A stretch of 64,000 nucleotides of DNA. Source: Blastocladiella emersonii ATCC 22665 (taxonomy: Eukaryota > Blastocladiomycota > Blastocladiomycetes > Blastocladiales > Blastocladiaceae). The stretch is taken from the NCBI GenBank assembly GCA_025594325.1, contig JANHCV010000012.1, forward strand, positions 1,178,001 to 1,242,000, given 5' to 3'. The notes under the pieces were generated by a model that was given only the letters and a program-made list of their open reading frames with translations, did not search any database and was not told the DNA's origin. Of the stretch, positions 38,501 through 46,711 are shown one piece after another. The position numbers were made by a program, and so were the translations under genes. Each line of letters opens with the position of its first letter. Positions within the stretch are counted from its first letter, which is position 1.

Positions 38501-39619
38501 GTACCGCGAGGCGATGCGCGAGGCGAGCTTCGGGTACAGCGGGTGCTGCAGGTCGATCTCGGACGCGTCCGAGTTGGAGCAGTGGATGCCAAAGTACGTG
38601 TAGGGGAAGGGCGAGGCGGCGGCGCTCGGCTTGTTGCTCTCGGCCATGGTCACGTCGGCGGCGGTGGGCTCGGCGGAGATGGCGGCGGCGGCCGAGGACG
38701 CGGTCCCGCTGACATCGACGGACGTGTCGGCAGTGGCCGGCTTGGGCGGTTCGGGCGGCGGGAGCCCGACGGCGCAAAAGTGGCACTGCCAGCGGTAGCC
38801 GGCCTTGGGCTTGCGGACGGCGGTGAGGCATGCTGCGTGGTAGACGCAGGCGCACGTCACGCACTCGAGGGCGTCGTCGCGCGGGACCCACTGGCCGCAC
38901 AGGCGGCACTCCTGGTACGACCCGCGCAGCTCCTTGTCGCGGCCCTCCTCGACCAGCACGAACTTGAAGACGCGCAGGCGGTCGAGGACGGCGGGCGGGC
39001 GGTTGGTGATCGAGGCCGTGGGGATCACGTCGTAGACGCGCTTGGTGAAGCGGTCGAACAGCTGGCGGTAGAAGAAGGTGCGGTCGCGGGCGAGGTAGGC
39101 GTCGAGGTCGGCGACCTCCGACTCGTGGCGCACCTCGCACCGGTCGACGATGCTGCGCACCGGGTTCACGTCCGAGTGCATCGAGGCGACGAGCAGGCGC
39201 GCCGGGTACGCCTTGGTGCGGCTCAGCACGTCGTGCGGCCGGTAGAACCACGCCAGCCGCACGTGCTTGTCGCCGACAAACTCCATGATGCGGCCCAGGA
39301 AGTACGGCTCGCCCAGCGTCTCGGAGCGCAGCATGACAAAGTCTGGGTGAGAGGGGGAGAGTGTGAGGTCGGGACGGGTTCGACATCGACAAGAAGCACG
39401 CGTACCGTCGACCTTGTACTGCACAACGGGCTTTGCGGGTGCCGCGGGCTTGGCGGGGGCCGCGTCCGCGGTCGTCGCGGCAGCGGATCCGGGGCGACGA
39501 CGGCCGTTCGCGGTGGTCACGGTCGCGGCCGCGGGTGCGCTGGCCGGCGCGGTTGCCGCAGGTGGAGCGGCGGCGGGCGCCGTGGCGGCCCCGGCAGCGA
39601 TCCGGGTGCTACGGCGCAT
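35600..39619 (-). CDS. SNT2: Snt2-type BAH/PHD chromatin protein
   Basis: 1318 aa. One in-frame 63-nt intron (39405-39343, GTACGC...CCCAG). The start at MRRSTRIAAG (39619) is preferred; the frame stays open further upstream but is low complexity. Domains: BAH (YFLGRIMEFVGDKHVRLAWF, residues of about 85-200), PHD1 (CRLCGQWVPRDDALECVTCA...), a SANT-like segment (VPWSDADLATFLDGVRQHGF), a GATA-like CTLC...CDVCGKYW region, PHD2 (CAMCLEHADPEPLLECADCV), and an extended PHD (YHCLLCPRTHPH..., HNWVHTLCALYVPE, CAVCHGKGGATVKC, CGAAFHVACAH). Yeast Snt2 is a chromatin reader and E3-linked component of an Rpd3 histone deacetylase complex in the stress response; the same role is inferred here. Confidence 0.82.
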   Translation of the reverse strand: MRRSTRIAAGAATAPAAAPPAATAPASAPAAATVTTANGRRRPGSAAATTADAAPAKPAAPAKPVVQYKVDGTRASCRCRTRPDLTLSPSHPDFVMLRSETLGEPYFLGRIMEFVGDKHVRLAWFYRPHDVLSRTKAYPARLLVASMHSDVNPVRSIVDRCEVRHESEVADLDAYLARDRTFFYRQLFDRFTKRVYDVIPTASITNRPPAVLDRLRVFKFVLVEEGRDKELRGSYQECRLCGQWVPRDDALECVTCACVYHAACLTAVRKPKAGYRWQCHFCAVGLPPPEPPKPATADTSVDVSGTASSAAAAISAEPTAADVTMAESNKPSAAASPFPYTYFGIHCSNSDASEIDLQHPLYPKLASRIASRYQATIPKLVESAADGKAAAASAASSNGSHSRRKRGGTSAAAETAALAHHISLKHMGVPASTSLAEYLASTPARGDDACLIFGPRDPAHHAAVDQLATTLAEAKALPVPASKTSLLDRAVFELHRAGYDAARTAEVLASLTPDNVARGTYPDGVGGEALHARGDVPWSDADLATFLDGVRQHGFDLHPIGKMLPHLPHAALVTHLYQAKKTPQVQAALHQFLGEHDMLLPPPGGAPAPASSAADHHGHHYGLLARTGVSGSSVSLRARSRSRSRSPPADGSGSGGPDSGTHTAESSDSEPEEIDADACTLCRQTSATHRYILTNLSLRTSSRALTAHDPEPKTVTGQDLVHGAATPGTCHVLCDVCGKYWMRYGALRPGAAPVSVGEDGDEDGLVPGKKRKSLSGSGGAGRARTSSGDSSAHRLGFYDDDDELPDVDELSDADDLIAAAAPAAKRPRRRADAPAKPSAIAAAASSSATPVPPPPPLPRCAMCLEHADPEPLLECADCVMHVHASCLRTSAPATDANGYKWRCAPCTNARAPADAIDYHCLLCPRTHPHVPAAPLTRTAMHNWVHTLCALYVPETRFAGVGAGGFETVHGIDALPPARTCEPCAVCHGKGGATVKCADAACGAAFHVACAHRAGNFFGVLEDAAPAPASASGSKTARSRSASASASTGGTPAIWCRHHLAPDAHLDPASRTSGTLAIGALAATAVAAATAAAEAASTGKRKGARRTTLPASIPTGTVATPTGAWVPPVTELRASAKRGGDVVKFIAQASVHRAIEFAVAHKVAPVPHPAGGGGKNGVRKTPVVLTPAFLATYAPVAPPAHSAGTRSNAAAKAGEPPLRSLRDFRFPFAESPASTTASTPRLGGASASSSTASLPLQGTGGGFRIKLKLTAPAPPPRPPRCAACDAPTSALWWPAWQTRDAANGLAGGAPLGAVPENLPPAPPGVKAASRKCMACFATGR

Positions 39620-40062
39620 GGTGGTGCGGGACGGGAGCGATCTCAGTCGGGCCCGAGGCGGTGGAGAGATGACGGTCGCGTCGTCGTCGTCGGCAAGGGC
39701 GGTTACGGCGAGAGCATGCGCGTGCCGGCGACGTGGGCCGAGCAGCGATCGGGTCGGGGTCGGTCGGGGTCGGATAGGGGCCGAGGAGGAGAGCGGAAGG
39801 TACGCGCGCACACACACTCGCGACCAGGCGACTTCTGGGGGAGGGGGTTGTTGCAACGCAAAACACGAGCGGAAGCGGAACGAAAAGCGCAAAGGCGGCC
39901 GACCGTGTGAAGCCGGTGCGATCCCGCGTCACGTGGGGTCAGGGCTGCCGTTGACCCGAAGCGCTGATTGGCCCACGCGTCCCGGCTCGAGCCGACTTCG
40001 ACTCGACGGCTATCCTCCCTCCCCATCGCAACGCTCCCTGAATTCGCGATGGATGACAGCTC

Positions 40063-40700
40063 TTACTTGTTGCACCGCGAGAAGTGTCGGTGCCCACGGT
40101 CTGTGCCGTCAGCGGCCCCCACCGTGTTGCTTGCGTGATCCTCGCCCTGCTGCTGCATCAACAGCGGCGCGTGCACGGCGCTCTGCTTGGACGTGTAGTC
40201 GTCGGCGATAGGGAGGAGAACGATGATGTGGCGCAACATCTGGTTGGCCATCTCGACCATGACCGCGGCGAGTAACGCGGACCTCGTCGTACGCCAACTG
40301 GTGTCCGATCGGCGCAGCCGCGGTATCGAGAGAGACTTGACCAGCCTGTCGAACAGTTGCTGGCGATGCCGGTGCGCGAGGTACCTGACGCGTTCAAGAA
40401 CCGGGTGCTGCACCTCGGCGACCTTCCCCTCCTTGGCCGCCACGTTGGCGCGGATCTTGTCGATGTGCGGTCAGGCGGGCTGCGCGACCGCAGCGCGGTC
40501 CTGGTAGTGCGCGCCTAGCCCACGCTGTCCGCGCCTAGGCCATGCTGTGCGCGCGACTGGCGCACATAAGTTGCGACTTGAGGCGGAACCCGAACTCGTG
40601 GTGGACCTCAGACTCTCGCTGAGATGCCGTCCAACCAGCGCTCAGGGCTTTCTTCCTATGCGAGAGCGACAGCGACCAGAGTCCGCACCGCGGGTCGAGA
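40063..40700 (-). pseudogene. Decayed second Fanzor copy
   Basis: Minus-strand sequence parallels the intact Fanzor C-terminus over about 640 bp: TTGGCGCGGATCTTGTCGA occurs near 40444 and 41520, and ADDYTSKQSAVH replaces EGYTSKRCAVC. The zinc-finger cysteines are mostly lost, and the end HRHFSRCNK lacks the RDxNAA catalytic Asp. Stop codons occur upstream in the homologous part. It is a dead relative in the same orientation, probably from an earlier insertion or a tandem duplication. Confidence 0.7.
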
Positions 40701-40827
40701 GTTTTGCCGAGAGCGACTTCAGTCAGTACCAGTAGCCGTGACGTCCTAGTACATCGGCGACACCTCAGCTCGATCTGTTCCAAATCATGGACGTCCTTGC
40801 GGCCCATCAACGGGTCGTCGCCGCTCC

Positions 40828-40910
40828 CCACCCGCCATCACCAACTTGACCCACGAAATCCTGCCTGTCTCGCCATTTGTGTAGAACACCCTACGAATAC
40901 CATGTATCCA
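40828..40910 (+). repeat. Copy of the eL24 promoter region
   Basis: CATCACCAACTTGACCCACG then AAATCCTGCCTGTCTCGCC closely matches 44602-44645, directly upstream of the ribosomal protein gene at 44669. It lies between the decayed and the better Fanzor copies. Confidence 0.75.
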
Positions 40911-41063
40911 TGACAGACAACCCTCGTCGCCGATCACGCTACAACTTCAATCGCACTATTTACGCCGTCAAGGCTGCCGCAGCCCCTTGCCGGCCATACT
41001 GGGGCGCCCCTCGCGAGGCAAACGTGCCCTCGGGCACGCCGAGAAACTCAACCCCAGCGCAGG

Positions 41064-43164
41064 TTACACGGCGGGCGCAAACTCGAGCCGCGGCGCGTGT
41101 ACGAGAAGAATGTTGAACGCCGCGTTGTGGTCGCGGCTGAAGGTGAAGTGGCACCGCGGGCAGTGCTTGGTGGTCCACGGCGTGCGAGGCCGAACGACGA
41201 GGTCGCACGCGCCATCCGTGCGCTGCTGCGGCGTCGACAGCGCCGTGCACACGGCGCACCGCTTGGACGTGTACCCCTCGGCGACGCGGAAGATGTCGAC
41301 GCCGCGGCGCACCAGCTGGTCCACGATACCGACGACGGGACCGCGGTAAGGAACACGGACCCGGCCGTACGTGAACTGGTGGCCGATGCGCACGACCGCG
41401 TCGTTGAGCGGCTTGGCCAGCCCGTCGAACATCTTCTGGCGCTGCTGGTACGTGAAGAAGTTAAGGCGCCCGAGCGCCGCGCGCCCCGCCTCGGCGAGCG
41501 TCTCCTCCTCGGCCGCCACGTTGGCGCGGATCTTGTCGACGAGCGGGTAGGCGGGGTGCGCGGCTGCAGCACGGGCGCGGTCGTGCTCGTCGAGGTGGTA
41601 CCGCTTGCGCGACTTGCGCGAGCGGCGCGACTTGATGTGCGAGCCGGTCTTGTGGTGGAACTCGGTCGCCGAAATGCCGTCGAACCGGTGCTCGAGGCCC
41701 TCCTTGGTGAGGGCGACGTCGAGCAGGGTCTCGCCCAGCGGCTCGAGGGCCGCGGCCAGCGCATCGTCGTCGAGCGCGGGGTTGGCGTGCAGCGCGGCGG
41801 CCTCGGCGACGACGTCATCCTTGAGGTGGTGGAGGAGCGGGAGCGACACCGAAATGGCATCGATGGGCGAGTTGGCGCCGGGGTCAATCGAGACGCTCTT
41901 GGTCTTGCCGGCACGCACCGGGATTGGGCCCTGGTGCAGGTTCATGCCGGCGCCGCGGCGACGGGCGACCCGATGCTGCGGCGGCGGCGAGAAGACGAGC
42001 GGCGGGTCACCCGGCTCGACGTCGGGCTCGACGAGCGGGCCGGCGAGGGCACGGTTCACGAGCTCGGGGTCGCCCAGCTTGGCGACGTGCGAGGTTGACG
42101 GCGCATGGTCGTGCGGGCGCATCCCGTCGCGGTACATGAGGACCCGCACCGAGTGGCCGTCTGTCACGATCGAACCGAAGAACTGGTTAATGGGCTGGGC
42201 GCCGCGCCGAAGCCGCCAGCACAGGTCGTGCTTGATGAAGCGGGAGCAGTGGGCGAGGACGTGATCCCAGTAGGTACACCTTGGCGAGGCGCGCCTCCTC
42301 GAGCTCGTACTCGGCGATGCGCTCCAGCGCGCCGGCCCACTCCATGCCGTCCGCGTTGGGGTTCTCGAGGACTGTGTAGTCGGCCTTCGGCCAGGCGGCG
42401 AACGTGTCGCGGGTGATGGGCGAGTCCAGGTGCTCGAGATTCGCGGCCGTCAGGAGGGTCTCGAACGGCATGTTGAAGAAGCGGCCGCGGACCTTGAGCT
42501 TCGGCACAATGCGCGGGGCCGGGGTCGACGCCGGGACGGGCCCGCGGCGGACGTAGTCGTCGCGGAGCTGGTGCAGGCGCAGCAGGCGCGGGAGCCACTT
42601 GATGCCGCAGACGTCGATGCCCGCGTCGCCGCGGACGAGGTGCTTGGTGCCGCGGACCATGGCGTCGCGCGTCGCCCGCGGGACGCGGAGGTGGCGCGGC
42701 AGCTCCATCGGCAGTAGGGCGGGGCCCGCGCCTGGACCCGGCAGCCGGGCCTGGTGCGCCTCCGCGGCCGCCGCCCGCCTCTGCCAGAACTGCTCGGCGT
42801 CCCGCCGGCGACGGGCGGCGCGACGAGCACGAGGGCCGGGATGGGGACGGCGGCGGCGGCGGCCGTGGTGCTCGTGCTGCGCGACGGGCTGACGCGGCTG
42901 CGGCGGCGGGGCGGGCGCGGGCGCGGGCGGGTGGTCACGACGAGCACGGTGGGCTTGGGCGCGGAGCAGCTCGCGCTTGACCTTGGCGGGACGGCGGCGT
43001 GCGGGGGGCGGGGGCGGGTCGTCGAGGTACGCGTAGATCTCGGCCGCGTCGTCGGGATGCCGCTCGATCCACCAGTCGAGCCGGTACTGGGCGCGGCGCG
43101 CCGCCTTGAGCGACTTGATCTCCTGGTCGACGAGCGGCTCGGCCAGCTTGGTGATGTCGGCGGC
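41064..43164 (-). CDS. Fanzor (eukaryotic TnpB-like) nuclease, frameshifted
   Basis: RNA-guided DNA endonuclease family. C-terminal half, 42167-41064: FFGSIVTDGHSVRVLMYRD (the F-G-x-I-x-TDG-x-S-V motif), SVSIDPGANSPIDAISV (RuvC-I, DPG), TYQQRQKMFDGLAKPLNDAV (bridge-like region), VAEGYTSKRCAVC with the Fanzor-type relocated Glu, CPRC as second zinc knuckle, and SRDHNAAFNIL (RuvC-III Asp). N-terminal half, 43164 to about 42280: VRGDAGIDVCGIKWL, RFFNMPFETLLTAANLEHL and the helical end AEYELEEARLAKV. Near 42278 one extra base shifts the frame: the upstream frame reads KVYLLG, the next reads YWDHVLAHCSRFIKHD. Further breaks may lie in the Arg/Pro-rich part. The catalytic half is intact, the whole gene probably not. 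Confidence 0.75.
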
Positions 43165-43321
43165 GTCACGATGAGCGGGAGCGGCGCGGCGGGTGGTGCA
43201 GCAGGTGGTGCGGGTGGCCGCGGGCCGCGGTTGGCGAGCACGAGGCCGGCGTCGGCGGCGAGATCGAGCGCGATGTGGCGCGCCGAGACGCGGCCGGGGC
43301 GGAAGGCGTACGGCGGGATCA

Positions 43322-43593
43322 CCTGATGACACGCCGTGTGAGCAACGCGGTCCGCCCGAGATGTTCGGCCATGTGTGGAAATCACGTACCGCATGCTTAC
43401 CGCGTCCTTGCGTCGGGATGAAGGCCGAGCCCGCGTCGTACAGCGAACCCGGCGGGTACGACGGTGCGGCCATGGTCGACGCGGCGCTGATGCCAGTGCT
43501 GATGCTGGTCCGATCGGCGACACGGACGAGAGCGGCAAGGACGGCGAAGAGCGCCGCGGCGGCGGAGGCAGGGGCGAGCGTCGCGAAGCGCAT
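43322..43593 (-). CDS. Possible 5' exons of a signal-anchored protein
   Basis: The start at 43593 gives MRFATLAPASAAAALFAVLA followed by ALVRVADRT, a signal peptide or anchor; an alternative Met at 43473 begins MAAPSYPPGSLYDAGSAF. A good donor (GTACGT, 43389) and acceptor (CATCAG, 43323) join KHA to VIPPYAFRPGRVSARHIALD in phase. This exon then runs towards the Fanzor region in another frame. It may be a host gene interrupted by the Fanzor sequence, or the 5' end of the Fanzor gene. Evidence is limited to splice signals and codon pattern. Confidence 0.3.
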
Positions 43594-44407
43594 GCCGTCG
43601 CGACGGGAGAGAGAGGGAGGGAGGAGCGAGAGCGCGGCGACGGCGACGGCAGGTGGTGGTCGCGCTGAGTGGTCGCGCTGAGCGATGCGGCGGTAGTGGT
43701 GGTGTGGTGGTGTGGTGGTGTGGCGGTGTGGCGGGGCGCAGCAGCAGGGGCGGGAGGGAGCAGGGGGCATCGGCGGGGGAGGCCGGCCTTCTTATACGGC
43801 GGCGGCGGGGCGGCGGGACAGCGGGACAGCGGGCGCGGCGCGCAGCACGGGGTCGCGTTCATCACTCGGCGGGGAGTGACGCACCAGCTCGCCCCCGCCA
43901 ACGCGGTTTCGGTCGGCCGACCGACCGCTCGCTCGACTTCTCCCCGCGACCACTCCTCGCGGAGCACTGCACCCGCACACCCTGCAACGGCTGCAGCAAC
44001 ACGCACACCATGGCACTCGGCCGACTGCACGGGGTGCGCGGCGGGCTGCTGCACGGGGCCCGCGGCGACAGGGTCCGCGGCGACAGGGTCAACGGCGGGC
44101 TGCTGCGCGGGGTCCGCGGCCAGGCGCGCGGCCATCTTCTGCAGTCGCTTGTTCTTCTGACGCCGATCGGCCCTTCTCGAGGGATCGGCGCTGGTCGACG
44201 TTCTGCAGGCCGCGGGCCGCGGGCCCCGAGTCAGCGCGCCGCGCCTCGCTGCGCAACGCGCTGCGCGTTGCTCACCCGGGGGCTGTGGCGCCGCCACCTC
44301 TCGTGGCGCCGGGCAGCCGAGCCGATCGGCCCGAATTTTCTCTTCTCATCGTCCGAAGCTGCTCAGCACAGCTTGCTGCATCGTGTTGCGGTCGGTTGCA
44401 TCGGGTT

Positions 44408-44475
44408 GTGCGAGCGTGTTCTCCACGGGGGGCGAGACGGACAAGACTTTGTTGGTGACGTTGCCCGCCCGCATG
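44408..44475 (-). repeat. Inverted copy of the eL24 promoter region
   Basis: Reverse complement reads CACCAACAAAGTCTTGTCCG then TCTCGCCCCCCGTGGAGAACACG, matching 44605-44660 in the eL24 upstream region. Together with 40828-40910 it brackets the Fanzor gene in opposite orientations. Confidence 0.7.
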
Positions 44476-44587
44476 TCTCGCAGGTCCCGCACCGCGCAAG
44501 TGTGGCGCAGTGCTGGGAGTGACAGGCGTGCGTGGCGGATCGGCTGGCGGCTGCGCCTCCCCTGCCCGCGCGCCCGCCCGCCGCGCT

Positions 44588-44668
44588 CCCGCTCCCCACC
44601 CCGTCATCACCAACTTGACCCACGAAATCCTGTCCGTCTCGCCCCCTGTGGAGAACACGCCAGAAAAC
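44588..44668 (+). promoter_or_regulatory. Upstream region of eL24, source of the repeats
   Basis: CATCACCAACTTGACCCACG, AAATCCTGTCCGTCTCGCC and GGAGAACACG lie within 80 bp of the likely start codon. Conservation in the copies at 40828 and 44408 makes this a mobile or recurrently duplicated promoter-proximal block. No TATA box was seen. Confidence 0.5.
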
Positions 44669-45738
44669 ATGAAGTACTTGGATCTGCGCCCACGAACGCC
44701 GCCAGACCACCCGACCCATGTATCGCCACTCGCCGACGACGTCGCTACGTCGCACACGCTACGCACCACCACGACACTCGCCGTCACGATCGCCGTGCGC
44801 CCCGCGCTGGCTCGAAAACCGCCGTCACGCTGCCGGTCGGAACGCTGGCCATCTGCGCCGGTTTCCGTGGCGAAACGCTGCCCGACCGCCGCGGATGGTT
44901 TTGCGTGACGACCCGTGCCGAAACGCCGTCCGACCGCCTCGCTCGCCGTTTCCACGACGAATTTCTGCTCGTCCGCACCGACCGCTACTCGTTTCCCCGT
45001 GAAACTATCGTCAAATGCTGCGTGGTGAACCGCTCGCTGCGGTGTGACGGCGGACCGCCAGTCGCATGCTGACGATGCGGCCGGTCGGTTCCGTGACGCC
45101 CGCTGGAACGCTCGGCGGACGACCGACTATTCGTGGTTTCATGCGGATCGGCTCTGTGGTGGTGCTCTGCGTGTGTGTGCTGCGTGACGGCCGTCGGTGG
45201 TCCGATTGACGCTTGCTGGGCGAGTGGTCTGGTGTGCGAGCCGTCCGACGGAACCTCTGGTCGCTAACCGTGTCATCTGTGCAGGACCGAACTCTGCTCG
45301 TTCTCCGGCTTCAAGATCTACCCCGGCCACGGCAAGCTGTTCGTGCGCGGCGACTCGAAGACGTTCCGCTTCGTGTCGTCCAAGTGCGAGTCGTACTTCC
45401 ACCAGCGCCTGAACCCCCGCAAGATCTCGTGGACCACGCTGTACCGCCGCATGCACCGCAAGGGCATCACCGAGGAGTCGGCCAAGAAGCGCACCCGCCG
45501 CGCCGTCAAGGCCCAGCGCGCCATTGTCGGTGCCTCGCTCGAGCTCATCCGCGCCAAGCGCAACCAGACCACCGAGGTCCGCGCCGCGGCCCGCGCCGAG
45601 GCCATCAAGGCCGCCAAGGCCAAGAAGGAGGAGGCCAACAAGAACAAGGTCAAGGCCCCCAAGGCTGCCCAGCAGCCCAAGGCCTCGAAGCAGCAGCTCA
45701 AGGGCGCCGCCCCCAAGGTCAAGGCCACCTCCCGCTAA
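44669..45738 (+). CDS. RPL24: 60S ribosomal protein eL24 (L24)
   Basis: The large exon, 45285-45738, encodes [60 protein letters not shown] and a Lys/Ala-rich tail, diagnostic of eL24. The first exon is inferred as ATGAA at 44669-44673 followed by GTACTT, giving the family's MK-x-ELCSF start with a 611-nt intron in correct phase. Predicted length is 152 aa, near the usual 155-160. In eL24 the conserved zinc-binding cysteines include those in ELCSF and KCES; both are present. A long first intron directly after the start is common in ribosomal protein genes. Confidence 0.85.
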
Positions 45739-46711
45739 GCCGCTTTCGTGATTGATCGGGCGGGGGCGTGTGATGGTTGGGTTGGAGGATTCTCTCTGCC
45801 GACAACATGCTCGTGTTTTCTTGAACGAATCTTGGTCGCGTCTGTGTGTGATGCGAGTTGAATGAAGTCGGTGCGAACGGAACACGGTGGTGCCCATGCG
45901 GGTCCGCCTACTGCAGTGCACTCAAGTGGAATCTCGGCGGCCGTGTGATGCGATCCATCGATGCTTGCAAGCGGCCCGCTCGCTGGAGAGAACACGTTTT
46001 CCGTCTCCCGACCGCGTGGTTGTGGTCGCCCGGAGAGCGCTCGTGTTGACCACGGCGGGAGACGCGACGGCGACGTTGATGGCGGCCAAGTCGCTGTGAT
46101 CGCGTCGCGTACGCACGCGCTGCGCCACGGCATGCCGTTCGCGAGCCGCCAAGAAGGCACGAGCCACGCCCGCCGCGGCACGGCGTTGAAGGGCGGGCAA
46201 TGGCTCTCGACGGGGCGGCCCCCACTGTACCGACCGTGTCTCCCTGCCCTCGCAACCTGCCTCCTCCTCCATCCCTCATCGAGGTGCAGGTGCTGGATCC
46301 GAGCCCGCACGGCAACTATCGATTGACGGACCAGGCGCGCGGGATCATCCGGGTCCCCTCCTCCTGCATGTGCGCCACGCCGCGCCGCGCCGCAGCCCGC
46401 CTGCCGAATCGCTCGCCATCAGTCGCTGCTTGCTGTCGCTTGCCCTTCGCCCTCGCCCTCGCCCGTCCTCTCTCTCCCTGCAACTCAACTGCACTGCGCC
46501 GACCCGGCCCTTCCATGCATCTTCGCTGCCGTGACCGCCGCTAACGCCGCCGCCGCCTTCCAGCCGACCGCTGCTGAGACCGCCTTCTTCGTCGTCGAAG
46601 TCCGCACTCGGTGACCGACCTCTCCCCTTCCCTTCCCTTCCCTCGCAACACATACCCGCTCTGTCGCCCATCAAGGCCGCCATCATCCACACCCAGCCCA
46701 CCATACCCACC
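45739..46711. other. Intergenic region
   Basis: About 1 kb between eL24 and the P4-ATPase. It holds the 3' end of eL24 and the probable 5' leader of the ATPase, which is pyrimidine-rich (CTCTCCCCTTCCCTTCCCTT near 46620). Open frames on both strands here lack coding features. Confidence 0.5.

Noticed and set aside
37760-39910. 716-codon plus-strand frame opposite SNT2
   Set aside because: Same cause; BAH and PHD domains lie on the minus strand.
45139-45921. 260-codon minus-strand frame across eL24
   Set aside because: Antisense of the ribosomal protein gene; Leu/Gly-rich shadow without features.
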